From assembly GCA_903823545.1 (NCBI GenBank), contig CAIJTL010000832.1, positions 1 through 6,745 of the forward strand: 6,745 bases of DNA, read 5' to 3'. This DNA is from an uncultured Planctomycetaceae bacterium. GTDB taxonomy: Bacteria > Planctomycetota > Planctomycetia > Planctomycetales > Planctomycetaceae. Under the pieces are notes generated by a model. That model saw only the letters and a list, made by a program, of their open reading frames with translations. It was not told the DNA's origin and did not search any database. Below are positions 1 through 6,705 of this stretch, piece by piece (positions within the stretch are counted from its first letter, which is position 1; each line of letters starts with the position of its first letter). Made by a program: the position numbers and the translations under genes.

Positions 1-2085
1 CGTTTCATCTGCTTCTTTGAACCGCATTGCATCGGTAAAAATTTCAGCAAGATTAAGTAATATGCCTGAATCTTGGTTGTCAGTGATTTGGGCCGAACGC
101 AAGGCAAATTCAAGCGACTCGGTTACTAGTCCCTGTCGGCGCAATGCTTGACTGAGCGCCTCGCACGCTTTCGCATGATTCGGATCGATTGCCAAGACTT
201 GACGGAAGTGATCGCTGGCAAGCTTCCACTGCTCAAGCCCTACTCTTGCCAAACCAATTTGATAATGAATCTTGGCATGATATGGCTCAATATTGTTGGC
301 ACGAAGGTAGTGTCCTATTGCTTGCTCGAACCGACCATCTAAATAGGCCATCCAGCCAAGCATGCCTTCCCCGTAAGGATCATCTGGGTCATATTTGTTG
401 ACCTTCTGTAGATGCTCAACGGCCAAGGCCTGTTGCCCGGTCGCTGCATATAACATCCCCAGCTTTCCGTGAACCTTGGCCACGTTTGGGTTCCGCGCCA
501 AAATATTCTGGAGAGTCCCGATGGCTTCAGGATATCGCTGTGCTTTGATCTGGCTTAATGCCAAGAACCAATCTGTATCGATGTTCGCCTGAAGGGTTAG
601 GACTTCTTGTAGCTTTTCCTTTGATTGCGGAGAAGGAGCCAAACGCTCGGCTTGCCGATAAGCGTCGATCGCCGCCAGAAATCGAAACTCACGACGACAG
701 CGTTCAGCAATATCTAGCCAATGTGCCGTCAAAGTCTTAGTAATCAACGCGGCTTGTTGATGGCTATGATCATCCTCTTGAGTGCGATACCAAGCTAACA
801 AAACCTCCTGCTGAGCGATTGGATAAACGCCAATTTGATGCTCGTAAGCTTTTACTGGTGCAACGTAGGAGTCATTTTCAGTCGCAAAAAACACTTGAAT
901 TTTGTTTCGTGAAGGCATGTGACATCCGACGCAATCGTTCTGGACTGCAACAGGTAGTCGGGTTCGCTCTCTACAGTCTCCCAACTGATGACATTTCAAA
1001 CATGACTGCTCAGCAGCAGTTCCGTCGCGCAGATTCTTTTCCTCTCGACGATGAGGATCGTGACATGTCACGCACGTCATTGTCTCGCTTTGCTGAAAAC
1101 AACGACTTTGTCGCAAATATTGGACTTGGTTCGCAACGTGATCATCTTCGCGATGATGGCTCGTCAGGGTTCTGAAGCTGGCATCCAAAGGCCGTCCCGG
1201 ACGGTAACTAAAAGCGGGGCCACGATACTTGACTGCGTTGCTGTGGCATTGCGAGCAAAGGTCAATGCTCAGTTCTCGTGTCAGCTCGGCGGGCTTAATG
1301 ATGTGTTGACCAAGGTTCTCGTTCGGATGCAATTGATGATAGTTGACGTGATCACGGCCTGGGCCATGACATCGCTCGCAAGTCACGCCGAGAATGAGGT
1401 GTTCGCGTTTGTATTGATTGTGCGTACCAAGCACATGCTCGACCCAAGTGTTGTGGCATTCCAAGCAGCGTACGCCAAGATCTCGTGAAAAATCGCCTGC
1501 GCCGTGCGGATCGAACAAGCTGGCCCCCCATTGGTTTTGCGGGTGGAGCCAAGCAATCGGTAATTCGTTGAGCCGATCACCGTGCCATGAAAAGTAGATT
1601 TCATCATTAGGAGCGGCTCCGAAAACCAAATCAATACGCGAGGTTGTTCGTTGTTCGCCAGTTGGAAACGAATGAATTGCCGTTTGGAAGAACTCATCAT
1701 TCATCTGTTGCATTTCAAATCGCAACGCCGGATCTCGTGACAGAAACGTTCCGGATCCCGAAGAAAATCCTGCTGGCATAGATTTCGCGTTTGGCGGACG
1801 ACATGCGAGAAAGTGGTTGGTCAACTGGAATTCAGCGACGCGATCAGAATGGCAAGGAGTACATGCCTGTGGTCCGAGATACCCCGGATTAGTGCTTGTC
1901 GCAGATTCCGTACTTTTCTCTGCGGGCGAGTGATCGCTAACGGGCAATCGCGCGTTTGGCGATTTACCCACCAGAACAATCGCGACTATGGCCGCGACAA
2001 CAAATAACAGCACTCCAAACCAAACAAGTGCAACCCCGGTTCGACTACGTGACTGACGCAATGGAGCTGAGCCTTGAGTAAGCAT
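1..2085 (-). CDS. Membrane-anchored heptaheme cytochrome c fused to TPR repeats (3' end cut by window edge)
   Basis: The reverse strand is open from ATG at 2085 to base 1 (695 codons) with no stop, so the C-terminus lies outside the window. No other in-frame ATG, GTG or TTG lies between this ATG and the upstream in-frame TGA. Residues 17-40 form one hydrophobic helix (signal anchor), followed by a Ser/Thr-rich linker. Seven CXXCH heme c sites follow: CTPCH 75-79, CLECH 207-211, CERCH 236-240, CSQCH 277-281, CVTCH 338-342, CLKCH 362-366 and CVGCH 385-389. The contexts CERCHGPG, CVTCHDPH and CVGCHMP are typical of cytochrome c554-like multiheme proteins. From about residue 453 TPR units follow, with clear 34-residue spacing at 536, 570, 604 and 638; a last one is cut at the edge. 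Expected role: electron transfer outside the cytoplasmic membrane, with the TPRs binding partners. Redox partner and substrate are unknown. No good Shine-Dalgarno precedes the start. The heme-TPR architecture is certain from the sequence; the physiological role is not. Confidence 0.93.
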   Translation of the reverse strand, partial: MLTQGSAPLRQSRSRTGVALVWFGVLLFVVAAIVAIVLVGKSPNARLPVSDHSPAEKSTESATSTNPGYLGPQACTPCHSDRVAEFQLTNHFLACRPPNAKSMPAGFSSGSGTFLSRDPALRFEMQQMNDEFFQTAIHSFPTGEQRTTSRIDLVFGAAPNDEIYFSWHGDRLNELPIAWLHPQNQWGASLFDPHGAGDFSRDLGVRCLECHNTWVEHVLGTHNQYKREHLILGVTCERCHGPGRDHVNYHQLHPNENLGQHIIKPAELTRELSIDLCSQCHSNAVKYRGPAFSYRPGRPLDASFRTLTSHHREDDHVANQVQYLRQSRCFQQSETMTCVTCHDPHRREEKNLRDGTAAEQSCLKCHQLGDCRERTRLPVAVQNDCVGCHMPSRNKIQVFFATENDSYVAPVKAYEHQIGVYPIAQQEVLLAWYRTQEDDHSHQQAALITKTLTAHWLDIAERCRREFRFLAAIDAYRQAERLAPSPQSKEKLQEVLTLQANIDTDWFLALSQIKAQRYPEAIGTLQNILARNPNVAKVHGKLGMLYAATGQQALAVEHLQKVNKYDPDDPYGEGMLGWMAYLDGRFEQAIGHYLRANNIEPYHAKIHYQIGLARVGLEQWKLASDHFRQVLAIDPNHAKACEALSQALRRQGLVTESLEFALRSAQITDNQDSGILLNLAEIFTDAMRFKEADET

Positions 2086-2277
2086 GTTGAGGTACGGAAA
2101 CGAACGAAGAGAATCGTCGATCGCTAAGTGGAATCAAACTCCATGTCTCCACACCAACTCGTAACTTCGATCGGATCGCGATTAGATTCCGAATTGCATC
2201 AAAGCATAAAACATCAACGACGCCTTCCTTTAAACCGGCGGGGTGCGGAAATTACGAGGTGCCAGCCTGAGGACAAG

Positions 2278-2313
2278 TTGAAAAATATAAATTTAAAAAA
2301 TAGTTAAAAACTA
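2278..2313. promoter_or_regulatory. AT-rich tract just upstream of promoter candidate (possible UP element)
   Basis: This stretch is almost entirely A and T, with runs of A including AAAAAA, in a region otherwise near 50% G+C. It ends only a few bases before the TTGACG -35 candidate at 2318. A tract in this place could bind the RNA polymerase alpha subunit C-terminal domains or be intrinsically bent. The composition is seen directly; the function is inferred from position. Confidence 0.4.
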
Positions 2314-2317
2314 GCAA

Positions 2318-2344
2318 TTGACGAATTACAAAACGGCGTATAAA
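2318..2344 (+). promoter_or_regulatory. Candidate sigma70-type promoter for the DUF1559 gene
   Basis: TTGACG at 2318-2323 matches the -35 consensus at five of six positions, and TATAAA at 2339-2344 matches the -10 consensus at five of six. The spacer is 15 bp, shorter than the usual 16-18, which lowers confidence. Transcription would begin near 2351 and give a 5' leader of roughly 135 bases before the ATG at 2488. The AT-rich tract directly upstream supports it. Confidence 0.4.
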
Positions 2345-2471
2345 CCGGAGATCGCGTTTGCACGATCCATGCGACCTCACCATTTCTCTATCACTTTTAA
2401 GAGTTCTTTTGTGCATAAATGAGTCGCACGCGCGGAAAGCGGTCAGCTTGTTATCGTTGCTTCTTCTTTTC

Positions 2472-2481
2472 AAAAGGGTGG
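2472..2481 (+). promoter_or_regulatory. Ribosome binding site deciding the DUF1559 start
   Basis: The purine-rich AAAAGGGTGG ends six bases before ATG 2488. It favours this start over the in-frame ATG at 2419, which would add 23 residues in front of the prepilin signal that are unlike any normal prepilin leader. Confidence 0.6.
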
Positions 2482-2487
2482 CTCGAA

Positions 2488-3450
2488 ATGTTTCGTATTC
2501 GTCGAAGTGCTTTCACGTTAATTGAGTTGTTAGTTGTAATTGCGATCATTGCTATTTTGATCGCGCTTCTTTTGCCTGCTGTTCAGCAAGCGCGTGAAGC
2601 AGCCCGGCGAAGCCAATGCAAGAATAATCTAAAGCAATATGGCCTTGCGCTGCACAATTACCACGATACCAATAAGATGTTTGCTCCAGCAGGTGGAAAC
2701 TGGGGGGCACCACAGCTTGGATGGCAGCCGAAGATTTTGCCGTTCGCAGACCAAGCGCAGCTTTTTCGGTCCGTCGACATGAATGCGAACCCGGCTTGGG
2801 ACAGCATACTAAAGAACGGCAAGCGCGCTAGACAGCAGAACGTGCCGTATGCGAAATGCCCCTCCGAGACCTATGGATTAGGTGAGAATGACTGGAATGG
2901 AGATTGGGCACAAACGAACTATTGTGGTAGTTTAGGATCTCAGCGAACTCCGTCAGCCAATGCTGCTTGTAACACTTGGTTGACGCCTGGGGTTAATTAC
3001 GATTCGAATGGCACAGCCGATCACGGTAATACGACTACAGCGAATGGGCTTTCGGGAATGTTTAGCCGACTGGGTTCCCCTATCAAGATTGCCCTTGTTT
3101 CCGATGGAACGGCAAACACGATTATGGTGGGCGAAATCCTTGATGGTTGCACTGACGATCATGCCGGTGGCTCGTGGTGGCACTACAATCACACCGGAAA
3201 CGCTCACGCATCGACTGCGGTTCCTATGAATAACATGAACACATGCACCGGAAATCCGAATCCGTCCAATCCCACCTGTACGAGCTCAAATCAATGGAAT
3301 TGGGCTTGGGGGTTTCGCTCGAACCACAAAGGGGGGGCTCATTTTTTAATGGCCGATGGGACGGTTCGATTTATCAATCAGAGTTTAAACTACGACACGT
3401 ATCAGCGGCTCGGCGGGCGGGCGGACAGCAAACCTGTGGGTGATTTCTAA
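2488..3450 (+). CDS. DUF1559 family pseudopilin-like protein with H-X9-DG C-terminal motif
   Basis: The product has 320 residues from ATG 2488. It opens with a type IV prepilin N-terminus: the basic leader MFRIRRSA, then FTLIE at 9-13 with the invariant Glu at +5, and a hydrophobic helix to about residue 32. Residues 33-60 carry the family block with [17 protein letters not shown] and GLALHNYHD. Near the C-terminus His280 is followed by nine residues and Asp290-Gly291, within [12 protein letters not shown]: this is the H-X9-DG motif of planctomycete prepilin-type processing-associated proteins. The normal family ending (TYQRLGGR, then VGDF) is present, so the protein looks full length. Prepilin peptidase would cut after Ala8; Gly is the usual residue there. 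There are seven cysteines (44, 124, 146, 161, 221, 253, 264). The family is envelope-associated and of unknown function; it is not a classical pilin operon member, as no pilus assembly genes are nearby. It is followed by a lipoprotein gene 147 bp downstream, a common pairing in Planctomycetes. Confidence 0.95.
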   Translation: MFRIRRSAFTLIELLVVIAIIAILIALLLPAVQQAREAARRSQCKNNLKQYGLALHNYHDTNKMFAPAGGNWGAPQLGWQPKILPFADQAQLFRSVDMNANPAWDSILKNGKRARQQNVPYAKCPSETYGLGENDWNGDWAQTNYCGSLGSQRTPSANAACNTWLTPGVNYDSNGTADHGNTTTANGLSGMFSRLGSPIKIALVSDGTANTIMVGEILDGCTDDHAGGSWWHYNHTGNAHASTAVPMNNMNTCTGNPNPSNPTCTSSNQWNWAWGFRSNHKGGAHFLMADGTVRFINQSLNYDTYQRLGGRADSKPVGDF

Positions 3451-3581
3451 CGATGATTTCCGCAGTTTGTTGCTCCGTTGTGTAATAATGAACGAGTAGT
3501 CGCGTGTTAATACTGAAGACGATACGGTTCGTTGAGTTCTTTTGATTTGCCGTAGGCCGTGATCGCTTGGTGCGAGCCATC

Positions 3582-3590
3582 GGGGCGAGG
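3582..3590 (+). promoter_or_regulatory. Ribosome binding site of the lipoprotein gene
   Basis: GGGGCGAGG lies seven bases before ATG 3598. This spacing supports ATG 3598 over the in-frame GTG at 3559, which would add 13 residues in front of a normal lipoprotein signal. Confidence 0.5.
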
Positions 3591-3597
3591 TTTAAAT

Positions 3598-4074
3598 ATG
3601 CTGTGTTTCTGGCGATTTTGTTCCGTCGCAATGTGTGTGCTGATCTGTGGATGTGGAGGTGGCGATAGCTTGGGCCTTGTGGGCGCCACTGGGTCAGTGA
3701 CTATTGACGGAAATCCTTTGGTCGGAGCAACCGTAACGATGAGAGGCTCGAAGGGTGAACTCTCAAACGGCTTCACCGACTCGGAGGGTAAGTTCAAAAT
3801 GACAACCGGCGGGCGCATTGGGGTTCCGGTTGGCACTGCGAAGGTCGGTATTACGAAGTATGCCGATTCAGTACCTGTAGAGGTGAATTCTGGCGAACTA
3901 AAAGCTGAAGACATGCAGAAAATGCAGATAGCCAACAAAGGGAAGTCGAAGGACTCGACACCCAAAAGTGAGATTCCTGAGAAATATGGCAACCCTGATA
4001 AAAGCGGTTTGACTGCTGTCATCGAAGCAAGTGCGTCAAAGAATGTTTTTGAATTTCCCCTTGTGACTAAGTGA
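3598..4074 (+). CDS. Small lipoprotein with carboxypeptidase regulatory-like (transthyretin-like) domain
   Basis: The product has 158 residues from ATG 3598. Residues 1-18 are a lipoprotein signal peptide rich in hydrophobic residues; the lipobox ends ICG-Cys19, followed by GGGD, a typical lipid-modified Cys with a flexible Gly linker. Residues 30-86 match the beta-sandwich pattern common in planctomycete lipoproteins: GSVTIDGNPLVGATVTM, then a TDSEGKF turn, then VPVGTAKVGI. The C-terminus has the family ending IPEKYGNP (126-133), KSGLTA (135-140) and a final FEFPL strand. Between these blocks lies a Lys/Glu/Ser-rich, probably disordered segment of about 35 residues (roughly 91-125). Expected place: anchored to a membrane, facing the periplasm. 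Proteins of this kind often lie next to DUF1559 genes; the function is unknown and no catalytic residues are apparent. It could be co-transcribed with the upstream gene, since no terminator is seen in the 147-bp gap. Confidence 0.88.
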   Translation: MLCFWRFCSVAMCVLICGCGGGDSLGLVGATGSVTIDGNPLVGATVTMRGSKGELSNGFTDSEGKFKMTTGGRIGVPVGTAKVGITKYADSVPVEVNSGELKAEDMQKMQIANKGKSKDSTPKSEIPEKYGNPDKSGLTAVIEASASKNVFEFPLVTK

Positions 4075-4167
4075 GCTTCGGTAGCCTACCAGCCTGACGC
4101 GGTCATCTTTCGGTAGTCAAAATTTGTTCGCTTAATGTTTGGTGAAGTCAAAGGAGTGATCGAACTT

Positions 4168-4194
4168 CTTTAGGTTTCATGAGCGTACCTAAAG
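4168..4194 (+). other. Perfect 8-bp inverted repeat between the lipoprotein and TPR genes
   Basis: CTTTAGGT (4168-4175) and ACCTAAAG (4187-4194) are exact reverse complements separated by 11 bases. The RNA could form an 8-bp stem, but it has only three G-C pairs and no T-run follows, so it is not a typical intrinsic terminator. It sits 93 bases after the lipoprotein stop and 57 bases before the next start. It may be a regulator site, a weak transcript-processing hairpin or chance. Confidence 0.35.
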
Positions 4195-4251
4195 CGATGC
4201 GGCATGGTTGGTTGATGGCCGACGCGTGTTGACTTTAGAAGCGAGCATCAA

Positions 4252-5508
4252 ATGGCTGGGAATTCCGCATTCTTTGGTTGGCGGAACACCGAACGTCGAG
4301 TGGTTTATTGGTGGTGGTGTAGCACCTTGGCCATGGTTCTTGGGATCATTGCCTATCCGCAAGTTTCGCTACGATGGCGAATCTATTCTGGGCGTCAGGC
4401 GATAGCGATTGGCAAATCAGCGTTCGCGGTTAAAGAGTTGCTACATGCTGCTCAGTTGGCGCCGAACAATGCTGAAACGCAGTATTTATTGGCCGTTGCC
4501 CAGCGACGCTCCGGCAATCTGAACCATGTAGCAGCCTCGTTGCAGCGAGCGGAGCAGCTCGGCTGGCCGAAGGGCGAAATCGAACGGCAATCACTATTGA
4601 TTATTGCCCAGAGCGGAGATTGCAGTGCCGTGGAAGCTCGGCTGAAATCGATCATGATTCAAGGAGTCAGCGATGGAGCAGCCGAAGAGATCTACGAAGC
4701 CTTGGCGATTGGATATTTAAAGAGCTATCGACTTAAGGAAGCCTGGGAATGCTTGAGTTTTTGGAGTGAATGGCAACCCAAAGCAATATTCCCAATGATT
4801 TGGCGAGCGGATATTTGCCGGCGAGTCAATAATCGTCCCGGAGAAGAACGTGAGTATCGAGCGATCTTGGCCATTGATACCAATCATTGTGAAGCGCGGG
4901 GGCGTTTGGCTGAAGTTCTGAAAGGCTCAAATCGCGTCGATGAAGCCAAGAGTGAATATGAGCGTTGCTTAAAGGCCTGTGATCGAACGCCTGAGTTAGT
5001 GATCGGCTTGGCGGAGTGCTATCGGCGACTCGCTGCCACCGAGTCCGCAATCTCAATCTTGCGGCAAGCTCTTGCAATGAAGCTGTCTGCGTCAGAGCGT
5101 GCTGCGGTCTTGTCCGAATTAGGCCAGATTGCGGCGGATGAGGGACATCCAGAAGAGGCCATTGCAAAATTGGAAGAAGCCGCAAGCCTCACTCCCTATG
5201 AGGCTCCAGTCTTATATTCGCTGTCTCAGGCTTATGCTCAATCTGGCAACGCAAAACGATCACGCGAACTGCTCGAACAATCTGAAGAGATTCGTGCAAA
5301 GAGTAATCGGGTTGAGGAGATTACCGGGCAACTGTTGAAGGTTCCAAACGATGCCGACCTGCGGTGTGAAGTAGGCCAGATTATGATGGACTTGGGGATG
5401 AAAGATGAGGGGGCGAATTGGCTTCGAACTGCCATTCAAATGGACCCCAATCATCAGTTAGCCCGGGATTTGCTGTCTGCATATCAAGCAAAGAACAGCG
5501 ACAAATGA
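4252..5508 (+). CDS. Membrane-anchored tetratricopeptide repeat (TPR) protein, upstream copy
   Basis: The product has 418 residues. ATG 4252 is the first possible start after the in-frame TGA at 4213-4215; only a weak AAGCGAG precedes it. After a basic N-terminus a single membrane helix spans about 17-36 and includes three consecutive Trp (20-22). The rest is helical and soluble, mostly degenerate TPRs: about 74-107, 146-179, 180-213, 214-246, 247-280, 283-316, 318-351 and 367-400. The best ones show the usual small/aromatic/Ala-Pro spacing, for example EEAIAKLEEAASLTP and the end LRTAIQMDPNH. With Arg and Lys before the helix, the TPR part is predicted to face the periplasm, though the basic residues just after the helix (R41, R43) blur this. 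Role: protein-protein scaffold; no enzymatic motif was seen. It is 27 bp upstream of a second TPR gene with a similar C-terminus, so the two are probably one operon. The partner is unknown. Confidence 0.9.
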   Translation: MAGNSAFFGWRNTERRVVYWWWCSTLAMVLGIIAYPQVSLRWRIYSGRQAIAIGKSAFAVKELLHAAQLAPNNAETQYLLAVAQRRSGNLNHVAASLQRAEQLGWPKGEIERQSLLIIAQSGDCSAVEARLKSIMIQGVSDGAAEEIYEALAIGYLKSYRLKEAWECLSFWSEWQPKAIFPMIWRADICRRVNNRPGEEREYRAILAIDTNHCEARGRLAEVLKGSNRVDEAKSEYERCLKACDRTPELVIGLAECYRRLAATESAISILRQALAMKLSASERAAVLSELGQIAADEGHPEEAIAKLEEAASLTPYEAPVLYSLSQAYAQSGNAKRSRELLEQSEEIRAKSNRVEEITGQLLKVPNDADLRCEVGQIMMDLGMKDEGANWLRTAIQMDPNHQLARDLLSAYQAKNSDK

Positions 5509-5520
5509 TCGTTTCATCGA

Positions 5521-5526
5521 AAGAGG
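5521..5526 (+). promoter_or_regulatory. Ribosome binding site supporting a GTG start
   Basis: AAGAGG lies nine bases before GTG 5536. It favours this start over the internal ATGs at 5566 and 5569, which would cut into the hydrophobic anchor. Confidence 0.5.
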
Positions 5527-5535
5527 TCGTCCTCC

Positions 5536-6705
5536 GTGAACCTGCCCCGAAAAGTCTTCTTCCTGATGATGACTCTGTGTTTGGGAACGACTTTGATTCT
5601 TTACGTGTTAAGAACCAAATCTCACCTCAACGAGTTCGCTATCGGCCGAGAGGCACTAGGTCGTGGAGAATGGACACAGGTATCCAAACAGATTCAGCGA
5701 TTGAGACAGAAACCAAATGCGACTGACCAGGTTCAGTTCCTGCGTGGTGGCTTGCTATTGCGGACTGGAGACCCACGTGGAGCGATCGCTGAATTAGTGC
5801 GCGTGCGATCTAAAGGAGAATTAGGCGACCAGACTTTACTATTGTTGTGTGAAGCGTTTTATCAACTCAAACAGTGGAACAATGTTGTTTCTGTTGGCCT
5901 CGACTTGCTGCGTCGTGACCCTGATCTTGCCGACGCTCATCGATGGTTGGGAGCGACCTATTTCGATCTCGGAGACATGAATCAGGCTGAGTTTCACTTG
6001 AAGGAGCTTGCCCGGTTGGCACCACTGGACTATTCGCCGCATCGCTTGCTCGGCGTCATGCACAAAGATTTTGAGCAATTTCAAGAGGCGATTGTGGACT
6101 TTCGTCGGGCTCTTGAGCTCAGGCCACCAATAGCCGTCAGAGGCGATATTCGGATCGAACTCGCGAAGGCGTTCGTTCAGCAGAACCAATTTGAGGAAGC
6201 CTTAAGGGCATTGGAGTTTGAATGGCCTGCGACGGCTGTTGAACCGCACATCGTTCGGGCGGAGTGCTTATGGACTCTTGATCGACGTGATGAGGCAAAA
6301 CAGGAATTGTTGGCCTCACAAAAGTTGTCGCCCAACGATCCTCAGGTTCTTTGGATGATCGTGCGAATGGCCCTTGATGAAGAGCGAACACCGGATGCTT
6401 TGCAGACGCTTCAACAAATTGTCGATGCTGAACCCACAAATCATCAGGCGCTCTACGAGATCTCTTTGGCCTATCGCCGGCTTGGCAAAGAGGCTGAGGC
6501 TGAGGAATTCTTAGAACGGCGCAACGCAGCGAGGGCTCTTTTTGAGCGGCTCGTCGAGCTCAACAAGCAGGCGATCAACGAACCCCACAACGCAGACGTT
6601 CGCATCGACTTAGCGAACGTCTGCGATCAGTTGGGGAAGAAAGAGCTAGCCGCGGTTTGGCGCGATGCGGCCGCAGCATTGGTTGGCGATGCGGGGATGC
6701 GCTAG
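5536..6705 (+). CDS. Membrane-anchored tetratricopeptide repeat (TPR) protein, downstream copy
   Basis: The product has 389 residues from GTG 5536 to TAG 6703-6705. The leader MNLPRK is followed by one hydrophobic helix at about 7-25, a signal anchor or uncleaved signal peptide. TPRs follow at about 65-96, 97-131, 132-165, 166-199, 205-233, 234-268, 269-302 and 303-337. Clear examples are AHRWLGATYFDLGDMNQAE and FQEAIVDFRRALELRP. The C-terminal 80 residues parallel those of the upstream TPR protein: an LY-x-x-S-x-AY helix, an LE-containing helix with a following charged coil, then P-x-N/D-AD-x-R and a final LGxK/E-x-x-A-x-W helix. This suggests common ancestry. Predicted role: periplasm-facing scaffold that works with, or alongside, the upstream copy. 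No catalytic motif is visible. The gene ends 40 bases before the window edge, so whether the operon continues cannot be seen. Confidence 0.92.
   Translation: MNLPRKVFFLMMTLCLGTTLILYVLRTKSHLNEFAIGREALGRGEWTQVSKQIQRLRQKPNATDQVQFLRGGLLLRTGDPRGAIAELVRVRSKGELGDQTLLLLCEAFYQLKQWNNVVSVGLDLLRRDPDLADAHRWLGATYFDLGDMNQAEFHLKELARLAPLDYSPHRLLGVMHKDFEQFQEAIVDFRRALELRPPIAVRGDIRIELAKAFVQQNQFEEALRALEFEWPATAVEPHIVRAECLWTLDRRDEAKQELLASQKLSPNDPQVLWMIVRMALDEERTPDALQTLQQIVDAEPTNHQALYEISLAYRRLGKEAEAEEFLERRNAARALFERLVELNKQAINEPHNADVRIDLANVCDQLGKKELAAVWRDAAAALVGDAGMR

Larger units (their letters stand above)
2086..2487. other. Divergent intergenic region between the cytochrome-TPR gene and the DUF1559 gene
   Basis: These 402 bases contain no convincing gene. 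The right half holds an AT-rich tract (2278-2313) and a sigma70-like promoter candidate for the rightward genes. On the minus strand, TCTAAT (complement of 2181-2186) resembles a -10 box for the cytochrome gene, but no good -35 is found at the right distance. Short repeated words are present: TCGATCG at 2117-2123 and 2167-2173, GATCGCG at 2174-2180 and 2350-2356, and TAAACCGG at 2231-2238 and 2341-2348. They could be regulator sites but are short enough to be chance. No hairpin followed by a T-tract was found. Confidence 0.6.

Noticed and set aside
819..1175. Plus-strand open frame of 118 codons
   Set aside because: Antisense to the heme region of the cytochrome gene; no domain and no credible ribosome binding site.
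1051..1488. Plus-strand open frame of 145 codons
   Set aside because: It lies entirely opposite the continuous 695-codon heme-TPR frame on the minus strand, and its translation shows no recognisable domain.
2252..2473. Minus-strand 73-codon frame in the divergent intergenic region
   Set aside because: It runs through the AT-rich tract and promoter candidate, and the translation has no recognisable motif.
2419..2487. Longer start for the DUF1559 gene at ATG 2419
   Set aside because: It would put 23 extra residues before the prepilin leader, and ATG 2488 has a good ribosome binding site six bases upstream.
3507..4022. Minus-strand open frame of 171 codons
   Set aside because: It overlaps the lipoprotein gene in antisense; the plus-strand product has a lipobox and family blocks, while this one is proline-rich without any domain.
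4080..4090. GGTAGCCTACC palindrome just after the lipoprotein stop, with TTCGGTAG repeated at 4077-4084 and 4109-4116
   Set aside because: The arms are five bases with a one-base centre, which cannot form an RNA hairpin, and no T-run follows; the short direct repeat could be chance.
4150..4178. AAAGGAG followed by GTG at 4156 as a possible leader peptide
   Set aside because: The GTG abuts the AGGAG with no spacing and the frame stops after five codons, so translation is unlikely.
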